DNA of 64,000 bases from Thermovibrio ammonificans HB-1 (lineage in GTDB: Bacteria; Aquificota; Aquificia; Desulfurobacteriales; Desulfurobacteriaceae). Under the pieces are notes generated by a model. It made no database searches, was not told the DNA's origin, and saw only the letters and a program-made list of their open reading frames with translations. Where the stretch lies: the NCBI RefSeq assembly GCF_000185805.1, contig NC_014926.1:390418-454417 (forward strand), in the 5' to 3' direction. How positions within the stretch are numbered: the first letter of the stretch is position 1; each line of letters opens with the position of its first letter. Below are positions 46,108 to 53,940 of the stretch, one piece after another. Made by a program: the position numbers and the translations under genes.

Positions 46108-46950
46108 TTAGCTCCTCCATAGCGCAAGTAGAAGTAGGTTGACGATTACAACCGGGATGAGAACGTACCAGTGGAAGCCCACCATTTGGCGGAAGTTGAC
46201 CCTTGCCGTTACGTTGTCTATGAGGTTAACCAGGAAGAAGGCCAGAACCACCAGAAAAGCTCCCAGTAGGTAGTTGGAGCCTCCGAAGAGGAAAACGAAG
46301 AAGAAGCTGTAAACGTACTCAATCCACTTTGCGGTGTAGATTGCCTCGTAGAACCTTCCCGAGTACTCTATCTCCGGGCCGCCGATTATCTCCTGATGGG
46401 CCTCTGCAAGGTCGAAGGGAGACTTCTTTAAAAGTGTCGGGAGCGATAGAAGTAGCGCAAGGAAAACCAAGGGTAGGCTTACAACGGGAGGAGTTTGGGC
46501 GGCCAGTATTCCCGATACTTTAAAGGTTCCGGTAACCAGGTAAAGGCCCGCTGCGGCTAAAACGTATAGGGGCTCGTAGGCTACCATGTGGAGAAGCTCC
46601 CTCATTGCCCCTATAACCGAGTAGGGGGAGCGGACGCTGAAGCCGCCTACAACCAGGAATGCGAGTGAGAGAAGGTGGAAGAATATCGCTATGAGGAGGT
46701 CGCCTCCCGAGAGCAGAACGAACAGGGCAAACCACGTTCCTATCAGGTACATCACGCCCATAAAGGCGTGGAACGAGTGTATTATTACGGGCCTTTTCTC
46801 CATGAGCTTGAAGAAGTCGTAAAAGGGCTGAAGGAGCGGAGGGCCGACCCTCGCCTGCATTCTCGCCCTTACGATTCTCTCTACGCCGTAGATAAATCCC
46901 CCTATAACGGGAGCCAGGAGCGTTACTATCAGAGCCGCTGCAAGGTTCAT
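46108..46950 (-). CDS. echB: Ech-type hydrogenase membrane subunit, NuoH-like
   Basis: 280-residue membrane protein with about eight helices, related to NuoH of complex I, linking the hydrogenase arm to the ion-translocating part. Family features are the early charged loop RIVRARMQARVGPPLLQPFYDFFKL, the KSPFDLAEAHQEIIGGPEIEYSGR segment and a glutamate-rich cytoplasmic loop. It overlaps echA (ATGA) and touches echC. Confidence 0.92.
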   Translation of the reverse strand: MNLAAALIVTLLAPVIGGFIYGVERIVRARMQARVGPPLLQPFYDFFKLMEKRPVIIHSFHAFMGVMYLIGTWFALFVLLSGGDLLIAIFFHLLSLAFLVVGGFSVRSPYSVIGAMRELLHMVAYEPLYVLAAAGLYLVTGTFKVSGILAAQTPPVVSLPLVFLALLLSLPTLLKKSPFDLAEAHQEIIGGPEIEYSGRFYEAIYTAKWIEYVYSFFFVFLFGGSNYLLGAFLVVLAFFLVNLIDNVTARVNFRQMVGFHWYVLIPVVIVNLLLLALWRS

Positions 46951-48806
46951 ACCAGACCTCCTCCCAGAATCAGGGTAAGCACGAAGAGGGCGGTTGCAGC
47001 CGTTTCTATGAGGGGTTCAACTCTGCTGATGCAGAAGAAGTTGTAGGTTCCGATTGTGAGCTCTACCTTCTCTCCGCAGGTGTAGGGGTAAACCCTGTCC
47101 GTCCCTTCAAAGTGGACGAAGTAGGCAATTACCGGAACTACGAGCAGTAGAAGGAGGGCTCCGACTATCTGCCAGCCGTATAGCTCAGAAAGGGGCGTTT
47201 TAAGGGTTAACCCTTGGGCTGCAATTGCTGCGGGCTTACCGACCACGCTTGCAACAATCGGGTTCACAAACTCCTGGCTGAAGAGCGCTATTAGGAGTGA
47301 AGCAACCAAGGTGAAGAGAACGAGGGGAACGGTGGTCAGGAGGTATAGGGGCGGGAGTTTTTCGAGCTTGAACCTTATGAACTCGCCCCGTTTTCTCGTC
47401 ATTATGCCGATTACTTTGAAGTAGAGGAGGGTGAGTATTACGCCGCCGACCGCCATGAAGATTATTGAACCGACGTAGGCTCCGTGGGCGAGGAAGTTAG
47501 AGGCTTCCTCAAGGGCCAGCCACTTGGCAACGAATATCCCGAAGGGCACTATGGTCATGCTCATGAAGCCGATGGAAACGAACATAACGGTAATAGGGGC
47601 CTTTTCTACAAGGCGCCTGATGTCTTCGATTCTCTTTGCTTTAAAGAGTTTCTCCATAATGCCCGCCTCCATAAAGAGGAGGGCCTTTACCGCTCCGTGG
47701 AAGAGTATCAGCAGAACCGAGGCGAGAACCGCTATGGGGCTTCCCATACTCGCCGTGAGCATCATGAGCCCCAGCAGGGAGATTGTTGAGTAAGCGAGAA
47801 TCCGTTTAAAGTTGTCTTGGGTTAGGGCAAACATTCCCGCCGCAACGAAAACGAAGCCTGTTGTGATTATCAGGAGCTTCGCAAGAAGCGTCCCCTTAAT
47901 TACCGGAGAGAGCCTGAGGATTAGGTAGGGAGCTATCTTCACCATGGTTGCCGAGTGGAGAATGGCGCTCACCGGCGTTGGGGCAACCATGGCGCCGAGC
48001 AGCCACCGGTGGAAGGGCAGCTGTGCTCCTTTAACGAGTGCAGAGATTGCCAGAAATCCGAACGGAATCATAACCAAGGAGGCTCTGTTTAATTTCAGGA
48101 AGTCGGTAAAGTGGTAGAGGCCGTAGTACTTAACGGCGAACAGAATGCCCAGCAGGATTGCTATACCGCCCACCTGGTTCATCCACAGGGCCCTGAGGGC
48201 GTTTTCAACCGATACCCTGTCCCACCTGAACCTTATCAGTATGTAGGAAGCGAGAGTCGTTGTTTCGAAGAGGGCGAAGAACCACTCCAGGTTGTTTACC
48301 GTTACGGCCAGGTTCATAACCCCTAAGAACCACAGCAGGATTGCAACAAAGCGGTTCTCCCTCTCTAAGTTCTCCTGCTCCATGTACTTTGTGGCGTAAA
48401 TGCAGATAAGCGAGCCTACAGTTGCCACAAGGGCGTAAATGGCAACCGACAGTCTGTCTACGTATAGGTTGGCCGTTTCTGAGTGGGGCATAACGGTAAG
48501 TGCCCAGCTGAGCAGAAAGAGCTGAGCAACGGCCAGAACCGTTACCAGGAAGTTCCTGAACTTGAACCCCTGGTAGAGGAAGTAGGCCAGCAGGCCGTAG
48601 TCGTAGAGGGTGAATGCCAGCTCCAGCCAGCGGGGGGTGTGGATGAAGAGCGGAAGCTCGGAGTTCCAGAGCAGGAAGGTAAGGTAGGAGAGAACCGGCA
48701 GGGAGATGAGCGTTACCGCCTGCCTTACCCTGTGCCACGGAGAAACGAAAACGATTAATGCAAGGAGCCACGGAACGACAAACAGCGCGTAGACTACCTT
48801 CTCCAT
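46947..48806 (-). CDS. echA: Ech-type hydrogenase membrane subunit, NuoL/MrpA-like antiporter
   Basis: 619-residue, about 16-helix proton/sodium-translocating subunit. It has the antiporter core with Glu in the LEWFFALFETTTLASYILI region, Lys in LVKGAQLPFHRWLLGAMVAPTPVSA and HSATMVKIAPYL, and an extra C-terminal region with CGEKVELTIGTYNFF. These are the residues expected to drive ion pumping in NuoL, HyfB and EchA. It overlaps the cNMP-binding protein gene by 13 bases. The coupling ion is not determinable. Confidence 0.92.
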   Translation of the reverse strand: MEKVVYALFVVPWLLALIVFVSPWHRVRQAVTLISLPVLSYLTFLLWNSELPLFIHTPRWLELAFTLYDYGLLAYFLYQGFKFRNFLVTVLAVAQLFLLSWALTVMPHSETANLYVDRLSVAIYALVATVGSLICIYATKYMEQENLERENRFVAILLWFLGVMNLAVTVNNLEWFFALFETTTLASYILIRFRWDRVSVENALRALWMNQVGGIAILLGILFAVKYYGLYHFTDFLKLNRASLVMIPFGFLAISALVKGAQLPFHRWLLGAMVAPTPVSAILHSATMVKIAPYLILRLSPVIKGTLLAKLLIITTGFVFVAAGMFALTQDNFKRILAYSTISLLGLMMLTASMGSPIAVLASVLLILFHGAVKALLFMEAGIMEKLFKAKRIEDIRRLVEKAPITVMFVSIGFMSMTIVPFGIFVAKWLALEEASNFLAHGAYVGSIIFMAVGGVILTLLYFKVIGIMTRKRGEFIRFKLEKLPPLYLLTTVPLVLFTLVASLLIALFSQEFVNPIVASVVGKPAAIAAQGLTLKTPLSELYGWQIVGALLLLLVVPVIAYFVHFEGTDRVYPYTCGEKVELTIGTYNFFCISRVEPLIETAATALFVLTLILGGGLV

Positions 48807-49279
48807 CTGTTCCCTCCGCTTACTGAGAAGAAACCGCAGACTTGTGCAAATTTCCTGTCTTCGCTCTTGAGCCTGTCTGCAAGGAAGTTGAGAACCACTT
48901 CAAGGAGCTTCACCGCAAGTTTCGGGTTCTCGGCCTTTAGGGCCTCGTAGTCTTCCCTGCTCAGGTAGAGGGCCTCAACCTCCTCCTCTGCAACCGCCCT
49001 TAGGGAGTGGGGCGTTCCGAGGAAGAAGGCACACTCTTCCAAAGGGACTCCACCGTAAACGGCGGCAACTTTTGTCCACCTGCCGAAGTTGTCGCTTCTG
49101 AGCAGTGCCACTTTGCCCTTCGATATGAGGAAGAAACCCTTTGCCGGCTCAAACTCGTCGAACAGGAGCTCACCCTTTTTAAAGCGGACTTCCCGGAAGT
49201 GGCGGGCGAGAAGCTCCTTCTCCTCTTCTGAAAACTCCCTAAACAGCCTGCACTTCTCTACAAGCTCGGTAGATACCAT
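48794..49279 (-). CDS. stand-alone cyclic-nucleotide-binding-domain protein between two hydrogenases
   Basis: 161 residues: a Crp-type beta-roll (about 10-120: FSEEEKELLARHF, GELLFDEFEPAKGFFLISKGKVALL, GVPLEECAFFLGTPHSLRAVAEEEVEALYLSR) followed by a C-helix, then a short tail. There is no winged-helix DNA-binding domain, so it is not a normal Crp/FNR regulator. The phosphate-binding Arg of true cAMP binders is not clearly present. ATG 49279 shares its A with the hydA stop (TGATG). Position between the group 3b and Ech genes suggests it senses a ligand or modulates one of the enzymes. Confidence 0.8.
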   Translation of the reverse strand: MVSTELVEKCRLFREFSEEEKELLARHFREVRFKKGELLFDEFEPAKGFFLISKGKVALLRSDNFGRWTKVAAVYGGVPLEECAFFLGTPHSLRAVAEEEVEALYLSREDYEALKAENPKLAVKLLEVVLNFLADRLKSEDRKFAQVCGFFSVSGGNRWRR

Positions 49280-50583
49280 CACACCCTCACAACCTTTACC
49301 GTTTCAAACTGACCACCGAACTGGTGGACTGCACACGCAATTCAGGGGTCGTAGGCCCTTATGAGCATCTCTGCCCGTTTCTTAAGCTGGGAGTCGGGCA
49401 GGTATGAGAACTTCTCCGCAAGGGCTTTAAGGTCTTCCTCTATGCAGGCCTGAAGCTGGGCTGTGGGCGTCACTATGTTGGCTCCGATACAGTGGCCGGA
49501 AGGGGAAAACCTGTAGTGGTGGTAGAGAACTCCCCTCGGAGCCTCTTTCACCCCGTAGCCGCCGAACTCTCCGGGTTCCAACTCGGCTTTCGGCTCAAAG
49601 GGAAGGAGCTCTATGAGCTTCTCTGCATACTTAACGCCCCTGTGGGCGAGCTCCACCATCTCAACGGCCCTTGCAAGGTTTGCAAGGAGGGGGTTTTGGG
49701 AGGGGAACCTGTTTTTCAGCCTCGACAGAACCTCTTTCGTCTCCTCCGTGTAGAAATCCTCTCCCCGGTTGACCCGCGCGAGGGGTCCTATCCTGAAAGC
49801 CTTTCCGTTTACGGTTGAGCGCTTTGCCGTGCTGTAGGGGGATACTTCTTCCTTGATAAAGTGCTCAAACTCCTGCTTCGTGAACTTTAAGCCGTTTGAT
49901 ACGGCGACCCTGTCTGAAGGTTCGCTTGGAACCGGGTTCTCGAGGGATACCTCGAGCTCAACCGGACTTTCAAGCTCGAAGTACTCGAGGGAGTCAAACA
50001 GGAATGCGGTGGCCTCAAGCTCCGGCAGAATCTCGGTGAGCCAGTCTATGACCAGCTCAAGCTCCTCCTTCTCTGGGGCCCTTGTGAATCCTCCGGCAAC
50101 TATTGCCTCTCCGTGAACCGTTTTGCCCCCGAGCAGTTTCATAATCCTGTTGCCCACCTCTTTTATCTTGAAGCCCCTTCTGACAACGTTGGGGTAGTCT
50201 TTCGCCATCTCAACGGCCGAGCCGTATCCCATGTAGTCGGGGAGGGCCAGGAAGTAGAGGTGTAGGGCGTGGCTCTCTAAGAACTCCCCCACGATGAGGA
50301 GTCTTCTCATAAGCTCAACGGCTTCGGGAACTTCCGTTTTAAATGCGTCCTCTATTGCCTTTGCCGCAGCAAGTCTGTGGGAAACGTAGCAGATGCCGCA
50401 GATGCGGGAAACGATTTTCGGTATCTCGCTGAAGAGCCGCTCTCTCGTTATGAACTCAAAGAAACGGGGACCTTCGGTAAAGGAGAGCTTTATCTCCTTT
50501 ACCTGGCTGCCCTCCAGCTTCAGCTCAACGGCTCCGTGTCCCTCTACTCTCGTCAGGTGGTTTACTTTAAGCTCCCTTTCCAT
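49279..50583 (-). CDS. hydA: group 3b [NiFeSe] hydrogenase large subunit with UGA-encoded selenocysteine
   Basis: Catalytic subunit of the cytosolic NAD(P)-linked sulfhydrogenase type. N-terminal Ni ligands: RICGIC (C62, C65). At residue 414 the codon is UGA (49342-49344), exactly where the first Cys of DPCxxCxxH belongs. The frame then reads IACAVH and ends 14 residues later at UGA 49279-49281, giving 434 residues with C417 as the other ligand. A hairpin at the SECIS distance follows the UGA. The conserved downstream motif argues for readthrough with Sec, not truncation. The post-His tail is the usual length for protease processing. Confidence 0.88.
49313..49344 (-). promoter_or_regulatory. 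candidate bacterial SECIS element for hydA UGA
   Basis: After the UGA (49344-49342) and 14 bases, CCACC (49327-49323) pairs with GGTGG (49317-49313) around a five-base loop AGTTC. Stem position and a G among the first two loop bases agree with described bacterial SECIS features. The stem is short (5 bp), so folding of a longer region should be checked. Confidence 0.55.
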
Positions 50584-51340
50584 CTGCGTAGCTCCCCAGC
50601 TTTTCTGTGTTGAACGTTTTGCCCCTGAAAACCTTCAGGAACTTCAGGGCGTCGCTCCTTTTGAGGCCCCTTTCTGTAAGGAGCTTCACCATCTCGTCGA
50701 AGTTGGGAAAGTCACAGTTCCCCCTGCACCCTTGGCACCCTATTCCCGAGGCCGTGCACGGTGCGCCGCAGCCCGCAAAGGAAACGGGCCCTTGGCAGGG
50801 AATCCCTTTAAGGGTTAAACACTCGGTTTCCGAGAGCTTGCACTCGTGGCACACCGGAATCTTCGGGAAGAACGGCTTTACCCCGTTAAGGAGGGAAGCC
50901 ACCGTATAGATGAACTGCCTCTTGTCTAAGGGGCAGCCGGGAAGCTCGTAATCCACCCGGACAACCTCCGAAACGGGGCGGGGCTTAAACACCTTTAAGA
51001 AGAGCTTCTCCCCGCCGTAAACGGTCTCCAACATCTCCTTGAGGCTCGCCTCGTCGTTCCTCTGGGCTTGAACGCCTCCGTAACAGGCACAAGAACCTAC
51101 TGCAACAACAACTTTTGACTTTTTCCGAACCTCTTTTACCTTCTCCTCGTCGAGCTCTGTAGAAACGGAGCCCTCAACCAGTGCAAGGTCGAGCTCGGGA
51201 ACTGTGTGGTCGTCCTTTGCCAGCGGGAAGAAGGCGAGCTCTGCCCTTTGGAGTATCTTGCTCAGAGCCTCTTCACAGTTGAGAATCTCACACTGGCAGC
51301 CGGAGCACCCCGTTAAACCGACGATGCCTATCCTTACCAT
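50567..51340 (-). CDS. hydD: group 3b hydrogenase small (delta) subunit
   Basis: 257-residue electron-transfer subunit of the sulfhydrogenase-type enzyme with three [4Fe-4S] clusters. Proximal cluster: GLTGCSGCQC near residues 8-17, GSCACYGG near 83-90 and LPGCPLD. Others lie in CHECKLSETEC and GCGAPCTASGIGCQGCRGNC. It starts right after the hydG stop and overlaps hydA by 17 bases. Confidence 0.93.
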   Translation of the reverse strand: MVRIGIVGLTGCSGCQCEILNCEEALSKILQRAELAFFPLAKDDHTVPELDLALVEGSVSTELDEEKVKEVRKKSKVVVAVGSCACYGGVQAQRNDEASLKEMLETVYGGEKLFLKVFKPRPVSEVVRVDYELPGCPLDKRQFIYTVASLLNGVKPFFPKIPVCHECKLSETECLTLKGIPCQGPVSFAGCGAPCTASGIGCQGCRGNCDFPNFDEMVKLLTERGLKRSDALKFLKVFRGKTFNTEKLGSYADGKGA

Positions 51341-52219
51341 CTAAATCATCTCCGGAAGGTTTTTGGTGTCCCACAGGGGGAATATCGGGCCGTCTACACA
51401 GGCGAACTTGTAGCCTATCTGGCAGTGGCCGCACTTACCTATGCCGCACTCCATCTTCCTTTCGAGGGAAACGAAAATCTGGCTTTCGGGATACCCGTTC
51501 TTTAAGAGCTCCTTGCCTATGAAGCGGTAGGCTACCGGCGGGCCGCAGACTGCAACGTAGGTATCTGCGGGGTCGAGCTCTACCTGAGGAATGAGGGCCG
51601 TTAGAACCCCTTCAACGTCGGCCCACTCCCTATCCTCTGCCGTTTCGCACCTGTCGAGGACGAACAGGCACTTAACGTCGCTGCGCTCTCTGAGCCTTTT
51701 GAGCTCCTCTTTGTAGAGGACCATTTGGTAGTTTCTCGTTCCGTAGAGGATGTATATCTCCTTGAAACGGTGACGCCTGTCGAGGGCGAACCAGATGAGG
51801 GAGCGTAAGGGGGCTATACCCAAACCTCCCGCTATTATCAGGAGGTTGTGGCCCTCCATAATCTCCACCGGGAAGCCGTTCCCGTAGGGGCCTCTTATCG
51901 CCGCAAGGTCTCCCGGTTTCATCCTGTGGAGAACCTCTGTTTTCCTTCCCACTTTCCTCACCGTGAGCTCTACGGTGCCTCGCCTGGTAGGTGAGGAGCA
52001 GATGGAAATCGGAATCTCGCCCGCTTTGGGAACCGTCAGCATTACAAACTGGCCGGGAAGGTGGTGCCATTTGGCGTTCAGCTCTTCGTTCAAGAAGGTG
52101 AAAGAAAACTTCTTGTGGTCGGGTGCAAGCTCCTCTACGTCGGTTATTACAACTTTGTGGGGAAGGTAGGGGTCTACCGGTAGGGGTTTATTCAGTAACT
52201 TCTCTAAGCTCTTTTTCAT
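51341..52219 (-). CDS. hydG: group 3b hydrogenase FAD/NAD(P)-binding (gamma) subunit
   Basis: 292-residue ferredoxin-reductase-like subunit that exchanges electrons between NAD(P)H and the hydrogenase. FAD site near residues 75-80 (ICSSPTRRG), NAD(P) site IIAGGLGIAPLRSLIWFAL, and a C-terminal [2Fe-2S] motif CGIGKCGHCQ...C as in dihydroorotate dehydrogenase PyrK and HydG of Pyrococcus. It overlaps hydB by 32 bases. The gene name follows the hydBGDA sulfhydrogenase scheme, not the radical SAM HydG of [FeFe] enzymes. Confidence 0.92.
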   Translation of the reverse strand: MKKSLEKLLNKPLPVDPYLPHKVVITDVEELAPDHKKFSFTFLNEELNAKWHHLPGQFVMLTVPKAGEIPISICSSPTRRGTVELTVRKVGRKTEVLHRMKPGDLAAIRGPYGNGFPVEIMEGHNLLIIAGGLGIAPLRSLIWFALDRRHRFKEIYILYGTRNYQMVLYKEELKRLRERSDVKCLFVLDRCETAEDREWADVEGVLTALIPQVELDPADTYVAVCGPPVAYRFIGKELLKNGYPESQIFVSLERKMECGIGKCGHCQIGYKFACVDGPIFPLWDTKNLPEMI

Positions 52220-53255
52220 TGCACCCTCTCAGCCGCTTTATTGTCTCCACCATGCTGATTGATGCCGGGCACTCGGCACTACACCTTCCGCAGCCTACAC
52301 AGCCGAGCATCTCAACCTGATAGGGGTATCCCACCAGCTTGTGGTAGTAGCGGTGTTTGAACCTGTCGGCCCTGGTTGCCTTAAAGTAGTGGCCTCCGGC
52401 AACGAGCGAGTAGTAGGGGTACTGGCAGGAGGTTGTGAACTCTATCCGCTTAACTTCGGTTCCCGCTATGTTGGGAACGTCTACACTCGTGTAGCAGAAA
52501 CAGGTTGGACACACGTTTGTGCAGGTTCCGCAGCCCAGGCACCTCTTTGCCTCTTCCTGCCAGACTTCCGAGTCGTACTCCAGCTCTACAACGTGGGAGA
52601 TTCTCTCAAGGTCGGGCAGTTGTTCGGGCTTAAAGAGGCTTTTCTTCTTTAAGGTTGTTGCCTTGTAGGCGTTTAGGTCTTCCTTCTCTATGTCTCTAAA
52701 GAGAGACCTCTGGCTGTAAACGATTTCGTCCCCCTTGGGGCTTCCTATGGAGACGAAGTAGTCGGCCCCTATGTCTGTGAGGAAGAGGTCCCAGCTTGCC
52801 CCTTCCGGGAAGGCCGTGGCGGTGGCCAGGCAGAAACAGAACTCGTCGGGCACGCAGGAGACCCCTATCAGAACCGTTCTCTTCCTTACTTCAAGGTAGC
52901 GGGGGTCGGGGTTCTCCTTCAGGTAGATGGAGTCCAGTATGGAGATTCCGTGGAGGTCGCAGGAGTGGATTCCGAAGATTACCTGGTTCTCCGCCTTGAA
53001 GTTGGTTTTAAAGCTTAAATCCTCAACGCTGTAGGAGAAACGCTCTCTTCTGTAGGGAACGAGGAATTTCTTCGGGGGCAGAATTGTTCTGGTGTAGTTG
53101 AGCTCTACCTCTTCGGGCTTTTCCACGTGGGTGAATACGAACTTCTCCCCTTTTCTGACGGGGGCGATGAGCTTTCCCCACTTTTTGAGCCCGCTTATGA
53201 AGCTGTGTAGGTTTGCCTTGGGCAGCACTTTTGCCCGCTCTATGTGGAACTCCAC
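52188..53255 (-). CDS. hydB: group 3b hydrogenase iron-sulfur (beta) subunit
   Basis: 355-residue subunit with two C-terminal [4Fe-4S] motifs, CLGCGTCTNVCP and CVGCGRCSAECP, separated by a Cys/Tyr-rich segment. The N-terminal ~230 residues form the HydB-type domain with conserved FGIHSCDLHG and GVSCVPDEFCFC. GTG start behind GGAGG. First gene of the hydrogenase operon, about 31 bases from the predicted transcription start. Some relatives reduce polysulfide; whether this one does is unknown. Confidence 0.92.
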   Translation of the reverse strand: MEFHIERAKVLPKANLHSFISGLKKWGKLIAPVRKGEKFVFTHVEKPEEVELNYTRTILPPKKFLVPYRRERFSYSVEDLSFKTNFKAENQVIFGIHSCDLHGISILDSIYLKENPDPRYLEVRKRTVLIGVSCVPDEFCFCLATATAFPEGASWDLFLTDIGADYFVSIGSPKGDEIVYSQRSLFRDIEKEDLNAYKATTLKKKSLFKPEQLPDLERISHVVELEYDSEVWQEEAKRCLGCGTCTNVCPTCFCYTSVDVPNIAGTEVKRIEFTTSCQYPYYSLVAGGHYFKATRADRFKHRYYHKLVGYPYQVEMLGCVGCGRCSAECPASISMVETIKRLRGCNEKELREVTE

Positions 53256-53293
53256 GGAACCTCCGGGGCAAGGGAGTTATGTTTGTTCCTTTA

Positions 53294-53322
53294 TATATAC
53301 ATAAAGTTATCTCTCAAGTCAA
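53294..53322 (-). promoter_or_regulatory. sigma-70-type promoter for the hydrogenase operon
   Basis: On the minus strand TTGACT (53317-53322), 17-base spacer, TATATA (53294-53299). The whole 53256-53426 gap is AT-rich and separates the leftward hydrogenase operon from the rightward coaD; a clear promoter for coaD is not singled out. Confidence 0.65.
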
Positions 53323-53426
53323 ACTTTTCTAAATATCTAATATTTATAAAGTCTGCTGAATATAAAAAACTCCGCATAAACGGTTTTCCTTATGGAGCGT
53401 TTTGTAGAATTCCCGCAGGAGGTACC

Positions 53427-53918
53427 ATGATAAAGAGAGCCATCTACCCGGGAACCTTTGACCCCGTTACCCTCGGCCACCTTGATATTGTTAGGAGGGG
53501 ATTGAAGCTCTTCCCAGAGCTCATAGTGGGAATTGCCGAGAACCCGAGGAAGCGCCCCCTTTTCTCCCTCGAAGAGAGGAGGGAGATGTTTATAGAGAGC
53601 CTTAAAGAGGTGGGGCTAAACGGGAAAGTTCAGGTTAAGACCTTTAACTCGCTGCTCGTTGAGTTCGCAAAGAGGGAAGGCGCAGTTGCGATTTTGAGGG
53701 GGATTCGGATAGTTTCTGATATGGACCACGAGTTTACGATGGCCTCTTTGAACAGGAAGCTCTACCCGGAGATAGAGACGGTCTTCCTGATGCCGTCCGA
53801 CGACTACGCCTACCTCTCCTCTTCCGCCGTTAGGGAGATTGCCTACTACGGCGGAGACGTCTCGCAGTTCGTTACGGAGTTTGTCAGGAAAAAGCTCGAA
53901 GAGAAGTTTAAAAGGTAG
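53427..53918 (+). CDS. coaD: phosphopantetheine adenylyltransferase
   Basis: Penultimate enzyme of coenzyme A synthesis. About 163 residues: YPGTFDPVTLGHLDIVRRG (HxGH-type T/HXGH motif), LRGIRIVSDMDHEFTMA and the C-terminal SSSAVREIAYYGGDVS. I start at ATG 53427 after AGGAGG; the longer frame from 53244 runs back through the AT-rich promoter region and is not credible. It diverges from the hydrogenase operon. Confidence 0.95.
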   Translation: MIKRAIYPGTFDPVTLGHLDIVRRGLKLFPELIVGIAENPRKRPLFSLEERREMFIESLKEVGLNGKVQVKTFNSLLVEFAKREGAVAILRGIRIVSDMDHEFTMASLNRKLYPEIETVFLMPSDDYAYLSSSAVREIAYYGGDVSQFVTEFVRKKLEEKFKR

Positions 53919-53937
53919 GGGCGAAGGGCCCCTACCC
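53915..53937 (-). terminator. terminator between coaD and aldehyde dehydrogenase genes
   Basis: 9-bp stem GGTAGGGGC / GCCCCTACC with a five-base loop starting in the coaD stop. On the minus strand it is followed by TTTTAAA, fitting termination of the leftward aldehyde dehydrogenase transcript; it may work both ways. Confidence 0.65.
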
Positions 53938-53940
53938 GGC

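Noticed and set aside
49342-49344. hydA as a truncated pseudogene ending at this UGA
   Set aside because: The frame continues with the exact remainder of the C-terminal metal motif and ends neatly at the next gene's start. Neighbouring genes are intact, so recoding is the better explanation.
53244-53426. N-terminal extension of coaD
   Set aside because: It would translate the AT-rich promoter region; CoaD homologues begin at the ATG at 53427, which has AGGAGG.
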